Assembly: GCA_964633815.1 (NCBI GenBank)
Contig: CAZWHW010000009.1
Coordinates: 1 to 64,000 of the forward strand
From: CALKZN01 sp964633815
Lineage (GTDB): Bacteria; Pseudomonadota; Gammaproteobacteria; Arenicellales; Arenicellaceae
Direction: 5' to 3'
DNA length: 64,000 bases
Below are positions 33,809 through 42,714 of this stretch, piece by piece (within the stretch, counting starts at the first letter, position 1; each line of letters starts with the position of its first letter). The translations under genes and the position numbers were made by a program. The notes beneath the pieces were generated by a model. It saw only the letters and a program-made list of their open reading frames with translations. It searched no databases and was not told where the DNA came from.

Positions 33809-36388
33809 ATGTTAAAAGAATATCGTTTACACGTTGAGGAGCGCGCCAAACAAGGAATTGTGCCTTTACCATTAAGCGCAGAGCAAGTTGCCGATTTGAT
33901 CGAACTGTTGAAAAGTCCTCCTAAAGGTGAAGAAGATTTTTTAATGGAATTGTTCACCCAGCGTATTCCCGCGGGCGTCGATCAAGCTGCTTATGTCAAG
34001 GCTAGTTTTTTAGCAGCCATTATTAATGGGGAAGTCGAATCTCCATTAATATCAGACGAACGTGCAGTTGAAATTCTAGGTACCATGTTGGGCGGCTATA
34101 ACATTGCGCCAATGATACAGGCATTAGATAACAAAAAATTGGCTGATGAGGCAGCTAAAGGTTTGTCGCACACGTTATTGATGTTCGATGCTTTTTATGA
34201 TGTCAAAGAAAAAGCAGATGCTGGCAATACATATGCCAAACAAGTTGTTCAGTCTTGGGCAGATGCCGAATGGTTCACCAGCAAAGACAAATTGGCTGAA
34301 AAGGTCACTGTGACTGTTTTCAAGGTGCCGGGTGAAACCAATACGGACGATTTATCACCAGCACCTGATGCTTGGTCGCGTCCAGATATTCCTTTGCATG
34401 CCTTAGCTATGCTGAAAATGCCGCGTGAGAATTTTGTCGATAACCCGATTGATACTATCGAAGAATTAGAAAAGAAGGGCTTTCCAGTGGCATATGTTGG
34501 CGATGTGGTTGGTACCGGATCTTCGCGTAAATCAGCGACAAACTCAGTTCTTTGGTATATGGGTGATGATATTCCGTTTATTCCGAACAAGCGAGATGGT
34601 GGTTTTTGTTTTGGTGGGAAAATTGCGCCGATTTTCTTTAATACGATGGAAGATTCTGGCGCTTTACCTATTGAGTTTGATGTGTCTAATATGCAAATGG
34701 GTGATGTGATTGACGTTTATCCTTATGCAGGTAAAGTCTGTAAACATGACTCGGATGAGATCATCACTGAATTCGAGCTGCGTTCAGAAGTTTTGTTAGA
34801 CGAAGTGCAAGCGGGAGGTCGAATCCCATTGATTATTGGTCGCGGTTTAACTTCGCGTGCCCGTGAATCGCTTGGTTTGGGTGAATCAGATCTGTTCCGC
34901 AAACCAGAAGAAGTTGAAAGTTCTGGCAAAGGTTATACCTTAGCGCAAAAAATGGTCGGCAAAGCTTGTGGACTTGAAGGTGTTCGAGCTGGGCAATATT
35001 GCGAGCCAAAAATGACGACTGTCGGTTCGCAAGATACCACAGGTCCTATGACGCGAGATGAATTGAAAGATTTAGCTTGTTTGGGATTTTCAGCAGATTT
35101 GGTCATGCAGTCTTTTTGTCACACTGCAGCTTATCCAAAACCAGTTGATGTAGATACTCACGCCAACTTGCCTGACTTTATTATGAATCGAGGTGGCGTT
35201 TCGCTAAAGCCAGGTGATGGGATTATTCACTCTTGGTTAAATCGCATGCTCATGCCTGACACTGTGGGCACGGGTGGTGATTCTCATACGCGTTTCCCAT
35301 TAGGTATTTCGTTTCCAGCAGGTTCAGGTCTAGTGGCTTTTGCGGCTGCGACAGGAGTCATGCCGTTGGATATGCCTGAATCTGTTTTGGTTCGTTTCAA
35401 AGGTGAAATGCAAAAGGGCATTACTTTACGTGATCTGGTGCATGCGATTCCTTATGTAGCAATTCAAAAGGGTTTATTAACAGTCGAAAAGAAAGGCAAG
35501 AAAAATATTTTCTCAGGCCGTGTATTAGAGATCGAAGGCTTGCCTGATTTGAAAGTTGAACAAGCTTTTGAGTTAGCAGACGCTTCAGCAGAGCGTTCCG
35601 CTGCAGGTTGTACAATCAAACTTAATAAAGAACCAATCATCGAATACATCACCTCGAACATCACCATGCTTAAGTGGATGATTGCTGAAGGTTATGGTGA
35701 TGAGCGAACCATTACGCGTCGTATTTTGAAGATGCAAGATTGGCTAGCAAACCCAGAATTGATGGAGGCGGACGCTGATGCGGAATATGCTGAAGTAATT
35801 GAAATTGATTTAAATGAGATTAAAGAACCAATTCTGTGTGCACCAAACGACCCAGATGATGCAGTTTTATTATCAGACGTTGCAGGCCGACAAATCGACG
35901 AAGTGTTTATTGGCTCATGCATGACGAATATTGGTCATTTCCGTGCTGCGGGTAAACTTTTCCAACAAATGGGGAAGCCAACGCCATCAAGAACCTGGAT
36001 TGTGCCGCCAACAAAAATGGATGAAGCTCAACTGACTAAAGAAGGTTATTACAGTATTTTCGGCAGTGCGGGTGCGCGCACTGAAATGCCAGGTTGTTCG
36101 CTTTGTATGGGTAATCAAGCGAGAGTTGCGGCGAATTCAACGGTGGTTTCTACTTCAACACGAAATTTCCCGAACCGTTTAGGTGATGGTGCAGATGTGT
36201 TCCTCGCTTCGGCTGAACTTTCTGCCATAGCAGCGGTGCATGGGAAATTGCCCACAGTTTCTGAGTATTTAGAAGTAGCAAAAAATATTGATACCATGGC
36301 AGAAGAAGTTTATCGTTATTTGAATTTCAATGAGATAGATACATACCAAGATGTCGCTGACACGGTTAAACTCAAAGAAGTTTCATAA
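33809..36388 (+). CDS. acnB: Aconitate hydratase B
   Basis: TCA-cycle aconitase (citrate to isocitrate) of the AcnB type, with an N-terminal HEAT-like domain and swivel domain before the catalytic domains. The 4Fe-4S ligands are C704 (GSCMTN), C763 and C766 (PGCSLCMGN), matching C710/C769/C772 of E. coli. It also has TVGSQDTTGPMTRDEL and GGDSHTRFPLG. At 859 aa the length is normal. The start follows caaagggg. A second, different AcnB-type gene lies 140 bp downstream in the same direction. AcnB apo-enzymes can bind mRNA in other bacteria. Confidence 0.97.
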   Translation: MLKEYRLHVEERAKQGIVPLPLSAEQVADLIELLKSPPKGEEDFLMELFTQRIPAGVDQAAYVKASFLAAIINGEVESPLISDERAVEILGTMLGGYNIAPMIQALDNKKLADEAAKGLSHTLLMFDAFYDVKEKADAGNTYAKQVVQSWADAEWFTSKDKLAEKVTVTVFKVPGETNTDDLSPAPDAWSRPDIPLHALAMLKMPRENFVDNPIDTIEELEKKGFPVAYVGDVVGTGSSRKSATNSVLWYMGDDIPFIPNKRDGGFCFGGKIAPIFFNTMEDSGALPIEFDVSNMQMGDVIDVYPYAGKVCKHDSDEIITEFELRSEVLLDEVQAGGRIPLIIGRGLTSRARESLGLGESDLFRKPEEVESSGKGYTLAQKMVGKACGLEGVRAGQYCEPKMTTVGSQDTTGPMTRDELKDLACLGFSADLVMQSFCHTAAYPKPVDVDTHANLPDFIMNRGGVSLKPGDGIIHSWLNRMLMPDTVGTGGDSHTRFPLGISFPAGSGLVAFAAATGVMPLDMPESVLVRFKGEMQKGITLRDLVHAIPYVAIQKGLLTVEKKGKKNIFSGRVLEIEGLPDLKVEQAFELADASAERSAAGCTIKLNKEPIIEYITSNITMLKWMIAEGYGDERTITRRILKMQDWLANPELMEADADAEYAEVIEIDLNEIKEPILCAPNDPDDAVLLSDVAGRQIDEVFIGSCMTNIGHFRAAGKLFQQMGKPTPSRTWIVPPTKMDEAQLTKEGYYSIFGSAGARTEMPGCSLCMGNQARVAANSTVVSTSTRNFPNRLGDGADVFLASAELSAIAAVHGKLPTVSEYLEVAKNIDTMAEEVYRYLNFNEIDTYQDVADTVKLKEVS

Positions 36389-36472
36389 TAACTTTCAAAA
36401 TACTGAGTAAAATAGCCAGTTTATTCAGGTTTGTGGTTAATACTGCCTAAAGAATTCAGGTAGAATATTTGT

Positions 36473-36510
36473 AAAAATTTTTACTAAATTTTTATTTAGT
36501 AAAAATTTTT
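36473..36510 (+). repeat. 17-bp perfect AT-rich inverted repeat before the second aconitase
   Basis: The arms at 36473-36489 and 36494-36510 are exact inverted copies around tttt. The repeat ends about 11 nt before the SD (gaggg) of the next gene. It could terminate acnB transcripts, act as an RNA structure over the ribosome site, or be a protein-binding site. Confidence 0.6.
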
Positions 36511-36528
36511 TATTTGTGTGAGGGCACT

Positions 36529-39330
36529 ATGAGTTTATATGAAAAGTATCTCCAAGAGATTGAAAGCCGCAAGGCTGATGGTTTAAATCCTGAACCGATT
36601 GATAGCGCTGAGCTATTAACCGAAATCATTGAGCAAATTAAGGATGTTGACAATGAATATCGTGAAGACTCACTGAACTTTTTTATTTATAACACTTTGC
36701 CAGGCACGACCAGTGCAGCTGGAGTGAAAGCGCAGTTCTTGAAAGAAATTATTTTAGCTGAAGTTTCGATCGATGAAATCACGCCTGAATTTGCTTATGA
36801 ATTATTGTCTCATATGAAAGGTGGCCCTTCAGTTGAGGTGTTATTGGATTTGGCGCTTGGTGATGATGACGATACAGCAAAATCGGCTGCCGCAGTGCTT
36901 AAGACTCAAGTGTTCTTATATGAAGCGGACACTGATCGTCTAGAAGAGGCATTCAAGGCAGGCAGCTCAGTTGCCAAAGATATTCTTGAAAGTTACGCGC
37001 AAGCTGAATTCTTCACCAAACTTCCTGATATTGAAGAAGAAATTAAAGTCATTACTTATATTGCAGGCATCGGTGATGTATCAACTGATTTATTATCACC
37101 AGGTAATCAAGCGCATTCTCGCTCTGATCGTGAATTGCATGGTAAATGCTTGATCACACCTGAAGCACAACAAGAAATTCAAACAATGAAAGAGGAGCAT
37201 CCTGACAAGAAGGTGATGCTAATCGCAGAAAAAGGCACAATGGGTGTTGGTTCATCACGTATGTCAGGGGTAAATAACGTGGCATTGTGGGCGGGTGAGC
37301 AAGCAAGTCCTTATGTTCCATTTGTTAACATAGCACCAGTAGTTGCAGGCACAAATGGTATCTCGCCAATCTTTTTAACCACAGTTGGTGTGACTGGTGG
37401 TATTGGTCTTGATCTTAAAAATTGGGTCAAGAAAGTAGACGCCAACGGTAATACAGTGGTTGATGCCAACGGTGAGCCAGTGCTTGATGAAGTTTATTCA
37501 GTTGATACGGGGACTGTCTTAACTATCAATACTAAAGAAAAGCAGCTTTATAAAGATGGCGAAGTGGTTGCGGATGTTTCTTCAGCGTTCACACCACAAA
37601 AAATTGAATTCATGAAAGCCGGCGGTTCTTATGCCATTGTTTTTGGTAAGAAACTGCAAGCTTTCGCAGCAACAACTTTAGGCATTGAAGCGCCAGCAGT
37701 TTACGCGTCATCAAAAGAAATTTCGCATGAAGGTCAAGGTCTGACTGCGGTTGAAAAAATATTCAATAAAAATGCAGTCGGTGTTAGCGACGGTAAAGTG
37801 TTGCATGCAGGCTCTGATGTTCGTGTAAATGTGGATATTGTTGGTTCGCAAGACACGACAGGTCTAATGACGTCACAAGAGCTTGAGTCAATGGCAGCAA
37901 CGGTTATCTCGCCTATTGTTGACGGGGCATACCAATCTGGTTGTCATACTGCGTCTGTTTGGGACTCAAAAGCAAAAGCCAACATTCCTAAACTGATGAG
38001 CTTTATGAATAAGTTTGGGTTGATCACAGCGCGTGATCCAAAAGGGGAATACCATGCGATGACTGACGTGATTCACAAAGTATTGAATGACATTACAGTT
38101 GATGAATGGGCGATTATTATTGGTGGTGATTCTCATACACGTATGTCTAAAGGTGTTGCATTCGGTGCGGATTCGGGCACGGTAGCCCTTGCGTTAGCAA
38201 CAGGTGGCGCGAGCATGCCAATTCCTGAATCGGTGAAAGTGACTTTCAAAGGCAAAATGAAAGGCTATATGGATTTTCGCGATGTGGTTCATGCGACACA
38301 ATCGCAAATGCTTAAGCAATTTGGTGGCGATAATGTTTTCCAAGGTCGTGTTATTGAAGTGCATATTGGCACATTGCTAGCTGACCAAGCTTTCACGTTC
38401 ACTGACTGGACTGCAGAAATGAAAGCGAAAGCATCTATCTGTATTTCTGACGATGAGACGTTGATAGGTTCTTTGGAATTAGCGAAAAGTCGCATCCAAA
38501 TTATGATCGATAAAGGCATGGATAACGACAAGCAAGTGCTTGCAGGTCTAATCAATATTGCCGATCAGCGCATTGCCGACATCCAATCAGGCGACAAACC
38601 ATCACTTCGCCCAGATAAAAATGCTAAATACTTTGCGGAAGTAGTGGTTGACCTTGACGAAATCATTGAGCCAATGATTGCTGATCCAGATGTGAACAAT
38701 GATGATGTGTCAAAGCGTTATACGCATGATGTCATTCGCCCGGTATCATATTATCAAGGCAAGCCAGTTGACTTGGGTTTTGTTGGTTCATGTATGGTTC
38801 ACAAAGGCGATATGCAGATCATTGCGCAAATGCTGCGTAATGTCGAAGCACTAAAAGGCTCAGTCGAATTCAAAGCGCCTCTAGTTGTTGCTCCTCCGAC
38901 GTATAATATTGTTGACGAGTTAAAGGCAGAAGGCGACTGGGAAATTTTGTCAAAATATGCAGGCTTCCAATTTGATGATGACAATCCTAAGGCAGAAGCA
39001 CGTACGAAATACGACAACATTCTTTATCTTGAGCGTCCAGGTTGTAATCTGTGCATGGGCAACCAAGAAAAAGCAGAACCGGGTGACACAGTAATTGCAA
39101 CGTCAACGCGCCTTTTCCAAGGCCGTGTTGTTGGCGATTCACAGGAAAAGAAAGGCGAATCATTGCTTGGTTCGACACCAGTAGTTGTTCTATCGACTAT
39201 TTTGGGTCGTTTTCCAACGATCGAAGAGTATCAAGATGCGGTTGAAGGCATTAATCTAACTGACTTCATTCCGCCTCAAGCTGCCCTAAATTCAAATCCT
39301 AACGCTTCGTTAGTGAACCGAATGGGATAA
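36529..39330 (+). CDS. Second AcnB-type aconitase, long variant (Bacteroidetes-like)
   Basis: 933-aa aconitase/2-methylisocitrate dehydratase family protein, distinct from the acnB next door. The start SLYEKYLQEIESRKADGL and the segment DSLNFFIYNTLPGTTSAAGV match, as I recall them, the long AcnB of Flavobacteria. The cluster ligands are conserved: C755 (GSCMVHKGD), C839 and C842 (PGCNLCMGN). VGSQDTTGLMTSQEL and GGDSHTRMSKG are also present. Insertions relative to acnB explain the extra length. ATG 36529 follows a gaggg SD; a GTG/TTG five codons upstream is less likely. It may be an aconitase for another condition or a 2-methylisocitrate dehydratase, but no prp genes are adjacent. Confidence 0.9.
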   Translation: MSLYEKYLQEIESRKADGLNPEPIDSAELLTEIIEQIKDVDNEYREDSLNFFIYNTLPGTTSAAGVKAQFLKEIILAEVSIDEITPEFAYELLSHMKGGPSVEVLLDLALGDDDDTAKSAAAVLKTQVFLYEADTDRLEEAFKAGSSVAKDILESYAQAEFFTKLPDIEEEIKVITYIAGIGDVSTDLLSPGNQAHSRSDRELHGKCLITPEAQQEIQTMKEEHPDKKVMLIAEKGTMGVGSSRMSGVNNVALWAGEQASPYVPFVNIAPVVAGTNGISPIFLTTVGVTGGIGLDLKNWVKKVDANGNTVVDANGEPVLDEVYSVDTGTVLTINTKEKQLYKDGEVVADVSSAFTPQKIEFMKAGGSYAIVFGKKLQAFAATTLGIEAPAVYASSKEISHEGQGLTAVEKIFNKNAVGVSDGKVLHAGSDVRVNVDIVGSQDTTGLMTSQELESMAATVISPIVDGAYQSGCHTASVWDSKAKANIPKLMSFMNKFGLITARDPKGEYHAMTDVIHKVLNDITVDEWAIIIGGDSHTRMSKGVAFGADSGTVALALATGGASMPIPESVKVTFKGKMKGYMDFRDVVHATQSQMLKQFGGDNVFQGRVIEVHIGTLLADQAFTFTDWTAEMKAKASICISDDETLIGSLELAKSRIQIMIDKGMDNDKQVLAGLINIADQRIADIQSGDKPSLRPDKNAKYFAEVVVDLDEIIEPMIADPDVNNDDVSKRYTHDVIRPVSYYQGKPVDLGFVGSCMVHKGDMQIIAQMLRNVEALKGSVEFKAPLVVAPPTYNIVDELKAEGDWEILSKYAGFQFDDDNPKAEARTKYDNILYLERPGCNLCMGNQEKAEPGDTVIATSTRLFQGRVVGDSQEKKGESLLGSTPVVVLSTILGRFPTIEEYQDAVEGINLTDFIPPQAALNSNPNASLVNRMG

Positions 39331-39362
39331 GCTTTGTTTAGCAAATCTGTTTGAATAGAAAA

Positions 39363-39388
39363 AGCCAGCAATAGTTGCTGGCTTTTTT
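39363..39388 (+). terminator. Intrinsic terminator after the second aconitase
   Basis: A 9-bp perfect stem (agccagcaa / ttgctggct) with a 3-nt loop is flanked by A- and T-tracts, so it can also serve the convergent gene beyond the gap. Confidence 0.9.
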
Positions 39389-39390
39389 AT

Positions 39391-39600
39391 TAATGTAAGT
39401 TAAATCAATCATCGCTCAACAAGACTACAAACCACTAAGATTGGCNNNNNNNNNNNNNNNNNNNNNNNNNNNNNNNNNNNNNNNNNNNNNNNNNNNNNNN
39501 NNNNNNNNNNNNNNNNNNNNNNNNNNNNNNNNNNNNNNNNNNNNNTAATGTAAGTTAAATCAATCATCGCTCAACAAGACTACAAACCACTAAGATTGGC
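39391..39600. repeat. Identical 55-bp direct copies flanking the N gap
   Basis: The bases 39391-39445 and 39546-39600 are identical (both begin taatgtaagttaaatcaatc and end ctaagattggc). They abut the gap on each side exactly. This is what is expected when two contigs that overlap by one assembly k-mer are joined without merging. Confidence 0.95.
39446..39545. other. Assembly gap of 100 N
   Basis: Exactly 100 Ns, a default placeholder length. No sequence can be described. The true gap may be zero, since both edges carry the same 55-mer. Confidence 0.99.
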
Positions 39601-39629
39601 GTAGTACTTAGATATTTAGCCGTTGACAT

Positions 39630-40727
39630 TCAAAAACCAGTGTTATTTAAATAAGACTGATCTGAAATTCTTGTCCAAACTCTCGCTTTATCCTTGTAAT
39701 TAAATAAAGATGAAACAATTTTATGAGTTAAGTCATCACCATCTTTGGTGGCTAATTCATAAATCTGATTCACGGTTGCTTTACGTAAAGCACGCATTAC
39801 ATCTCTTGGGAATGCACGAATTTTTACATCAGGAAATTCAGCAAGTAAGCGATCTAAATTGTTAATACTAGAATGGTTGATAGCAATATACATATCATAT
39901 GCAGCAAGACGCATAGAAATCTCTAATACTTTTTGTAAATCTGCAGGCAAACTTTTAAACGCCTTATCATTAACTAAAAACTGCAATTCAGCGGCTGGTT
40001 CATTCCATCCAGTATAATAAAATGGAGCAATTTTATGAAAGCCAAGTCCCAAATCTAGAGAAGGTCCCACCCATTCCAAAGCATCAATTTCACCTGTATT
40101 CAAAGCACTAAAAAGACGATTAGGCGCAATATTAACAGTATCGACTCCTAAGGTAGTAATTACGTCACCTGCTAAACCAGGAATACTCATTTTCAACCCT
40201 TTTAGGTCAGCAATATTTTTTATTTCTTTGCGAAACCATCCGCCCATTTGATTGCCAGTATTACCCCCAGGAAATGACAAAAGCCCATACTTTCCATAAG
40301 CTTTTTGCATGAGTTCTAATCCACCAGCATTATAAAACCATGAGTATTGTTCTACGGCAGTCATTCCAAAAGGCAATGTCGTAAAAAACAACATATTGAT
40401 ATCACGATCTTTCCAGTAGTACGACGCTGAGTGCCCCATTTGATAACCGCCACCATCTTGCACAAGTTCAAAAACACCTTGAGGTTTCTTATGCGTTTCA
40501 CTAGATACAATTTCAATGACAAGTCGTCCATTAGACAATTGCTTTACATGGTCTACCATTTTCTTAACGGCATCACTAAATATCGGAAAGTCTTTTGGCC
40601 ACGTCTCAGCAAGACGCCATTTGTATGTTTGAGCAGTTTGAGCAGTTTGAGCAAAAGCTGATGAGGAAACACTAAAACTGAAAAGTAATAGTATTAATAA
40701 AGTCAAATTTTTAATTTTTTTTATCAC
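39630..40727 (-). CDS. DctP-type TRAP transporter solute-binding protein (orphan)
   Basis: 365-aa periplasmic binding protein. A signal peptide ends near SSSAFAQ, followed by an AQT triple repeat (9-bp direct repeats in DNA). Family motifs include YQMGHSASYYWKDRD, FPGGNTGNQMGGWF, LKGLKMSIPGLAG and the substrate-carboxylate Arg region. The end ARVWTRISDQSYLNNTGF is shared with the paralogue at 61153. It starts with GTG 40727 behind agaggt. No DctQ or DctM genes are nearby, so it must use a permease encoded elsewhere. The subgroup resembles TakP-like 2-oxo acid binders. It begins right after the assembly gap. Confidence 0.92.
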   Translation of the reverse strand: MIKKIKNLTLLILLLFSFSVSSSAFAQTAQTAQTYKWRLAETWPKDFPIFSDAVKKMVDHVKQLSNGRLVIEIVSSETHKKPQGVFELVQDGGGYQMGHSASYYWKDRDINMLFFTTLPFGMTAVEQYSWFYNAGGLELMQKAYGKYGLLSFPGGNTGNQMGGWFRKEIKNIADLKGLKMSIPGLAGDVITTLGVDTVNIAPNRLFSALNTGEIDALEWVGPSLDLGLGFHKIAPFYYTGWNEPAAELQFLVNDKAFKSLPADLQKVLEISMRLAAYDMYIAINHSSINNLDRLLAEFPDVKIRAFPRDVMRALRKATVNQIYELATKDGDDLTHKIVSSLFNYKDKARVWTRISDQSYLNNTGF

Positions 40728-40990
40728 TAGATTTACCTCTAAGAAACATGATAACTGTTAAATAACGATTAAAACTTTCATTTCAACATCGAATGATGTT
40801 AACTAAAATACAGAAACGCGTAAATAAAGTATAGAATTGTGCAAATAAAGTATAGAATAAGTCAATAAAGTATAAAAACAATCAAAAGAACATTTGGTAA
40901 TATTAATCAAATATTTTCGAATTGCCTTTATAAAAAAAATAAATCAAAAGGCAAACAAAGAGGTCTAAAAAATAAATCAAGGTGCAAACT

Positions 40991-42316
40991 ATGAGCTTTA
41001 AAAAACTTATTACTTTAGTGTTTAATACTATTTTATTATCCACTTTTTCTATTGCTAGCTATGCAGCAACAACAGTTACAATAGGCACTGTTAATAATCA
41101 AGACATGATTCGTATGAAAGAGCTCTCTTCTGTGTTTGAGAGACAGAACCCTGACATTAAACTAGAATGGATCGTGTTAGATGAAAATATTTTACGGCAA
41201 CGACTCACAATTGATATTGCAGTAAAGAGTGGTCGCTTCGATCTTATGACTATCGGCATGTATGAAGTGCCAATTTGGGGTGGAAATAACTGGCTCGAAC
41301 CAATGAATAATTTGCCAGCTAGTTACGATATTAATGATGTTTTTGATTCAGTGAAGAATGGTCTTTCAGCAAATGGTTTATTGTATGCGCTACCTTTCTA
41401 TGGTGAAAGTTCAATGACAATGTATCGAAAGGATTTGTTTGAAAAAGCCGGAATGACTATGCCAGCTAACCCAACTTGGGATTTCATGTATGAAGCTGCA
41501 TCGAAAATACATGACCCAAAAAATGGAATATATGGAGCATGTTTACGTGGTAAAGCAGGCTGGGGAGAAAATATGGCTTTTATTACCACGATGGCTAATT
41601 CATTTGGTGCACGTTGGTTTGATGAAAAGTGGGAACCACAATTTAATACACCTGAATGGAGAAACGCATTAAGTTTTTATGTGGATTTACTGGGTAATTA
41701 TGGTCCTCCGGGAGCATCTACTAATGGCTTTAGCGAAAATCTAAGTTTAATGAATGCGGGTAGATGCGGTTTTTGGGTCGATGCGACAGTCGCAGGGAGT
41801 TTTGTAACCGACAAAAATGAAAGTAAAGTGTGGGATAAAATGGCTTTTGCTCCAGCTCCATTTAAAGTCACACAGAAAGGTTCAGGTTGGTTATGGGCGT
41901 GGTCGCTAGCTATTCCTTCAAGTTCTGACGCTAAAAAAGCTGCTAAAAAATTTGCAACTTGGGCGACTTCAAAAGAGTATTCAGAATTAGTAGCAAAAAA
42001 ACATGGTATCGCCGCCATTCCGCCGGGAACACGTAAATCTACCTATGAAAATGCTAAATACTTAGATGAGGCTCCTTTTGCACAAATGACTCTCAACCAA
42101 ATGTCGAATGCAAATCCACAAGACTCAACATTAAAGCCAACTCCTTATTCTGGCATTCAATTTGTTGCTATTCCAGGATTTGAATCTTTCGCAACAACTG
42201 TTGGGCAAGATTTTTCTAACGCACTCGCAAAAAAAGTTACTCTTGGAATAGCGTTATCAACTGCACAAAATCTTGTTCGACAAGAGATGATTAGACAAGG
42301 CTATATAAGAGAATAA
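40991..42316 (+). CDS. ABC transporter extracellular solute-binding protein, family 1 (orphan)
   Basis: 441-aa periplasmic binding protein of the sugar/polyol type, similar to sorbitol/mannitol binders (SmoE/MtlE). A signal peptide spans about residues 1-26 (SIASYAA). Motifs include RMKELSSVFERQNPDIKLEW, ALPFYGESSMTMYRKDLFE and GSGWLWAWSLAIPSSSDAKK. ATG 40991 has an aaggtg SD 6 nt upstream. Permease and ATPase genes, which usually follow, are absent: about 400 bp of noncoding sequence comes next. It is divergent from the orphan TRAP binder. Both may have been left by loss of transporter operons or use permeases encoded elsewhere. Confidence 0.92.
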   Translation: MSFKKLITLVFNTILLSTFSIASYAATTVTIGTVNNQDMIRMKELSSVFERQNPDIKLEWIVLDENILRQRLTIDIAVKSGRFDLMTIGMYEVPIWGGNNWLEPMNNLPASYDINDVFDSVKNGLSANGLLYALPFYGESSMTMYRKDLFEKAGMTMPANPTWDFMYEAASKIHDPKNGIYGACLRGKAGWGENMAFITTMANSFGARWFDEKWEPQFNTPEWRNALSFYVDLLGNYGPPGASTNGFSENLSLMNAGRCGFWVDATVAGSFVTDKNESKVWDKMAFAPAPFKVTQKGSGWLWAWSLAIPSSSDAKKAAKKFATWATSKEYSELVAKKHGIAAIPPGTRKSTYENAKYLDEAPFAQMTLNQMSNANPQDSTLKPTPYSGIQFVAIPGFESFATTVGQDFSNALAKKVTLGIALSTAQNLVRQEMIRQGYIRE

Positions 42317-42349
42317 ATTGAAGATTTGCGCATTAAACTTAAGGAGTCA

Positions 42350-42381
42350 AACCTCTCTTTATTGATGATTAAAGAGAGGTT
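42350..42381 (+). terminator. Stable hairpin after the ABC binding-protein gene
   Basis: A 12-bp perfect stem (aacctctcttta / taaagagaggtt) with an 8-nt loop lies 33 bp past the stop. There is no U-tract, so it may be a 3'-end stabiliser rather than an intrinsic terminator. Confidence 0.5.
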
Positions 42382-42437
42382 GTAAAGTCAGGATTTTCAT
42401 TTTCCATCACCAAATACATCACAGGGAGGTCTCTATT

Positions 42438-42700
42438 TTGCTAAATCAAACTAGAGTCGATATGTGTTACGGATTTATTGATGAGAATTGCAAATTATGG
42501 GACGTTATATCAAAGAAATTTAAAAATAATGATTTTTAAAGCATCATTGATTTGAGTTATAAAAGGAAATTGTTCATGGAAATGATTGGTCGATATTTAG
42601 GCAATTAAATGCCCACTTTCAATCCGAGTGGACCGCAACGCATCCTTCACGAGGTGCTAAAGAATACAAATTAAATGCATGTAGTCTTAATGTTTCTTAG
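42438..42700 (+). pseudogene. Possible gene debris in the 398-bp region before tag
   Basis: Two adjacent open stretches in different frames read like protein but form no gene. The first is 42438-42539, from TTG behind gggagg: RVDMCYGFIDENCKLWDVISKKF. The second is 42563-42700: GNDWSIFRQLNAHFQSEW, then TATHPSRGAKEYKLNA and a stop. The composition (Trp, Cys, balanced charge) is more coding-like than random AT-rich spacer. I cannot name the family. A frameshifted remnant is one reading; chance is the other. Confidence 0.25.
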
Positions 42701-42714
42701 TTAGAATATTAATC

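Noticed and set aside
40630..40656. 9-bp gagcagttt repeats in the TRAP binder as a phase-variation tract
   Set aside because: The unit is a multiple of three and lies near the signal-peptide end, so copy changes would keep frame; only three copies exist.
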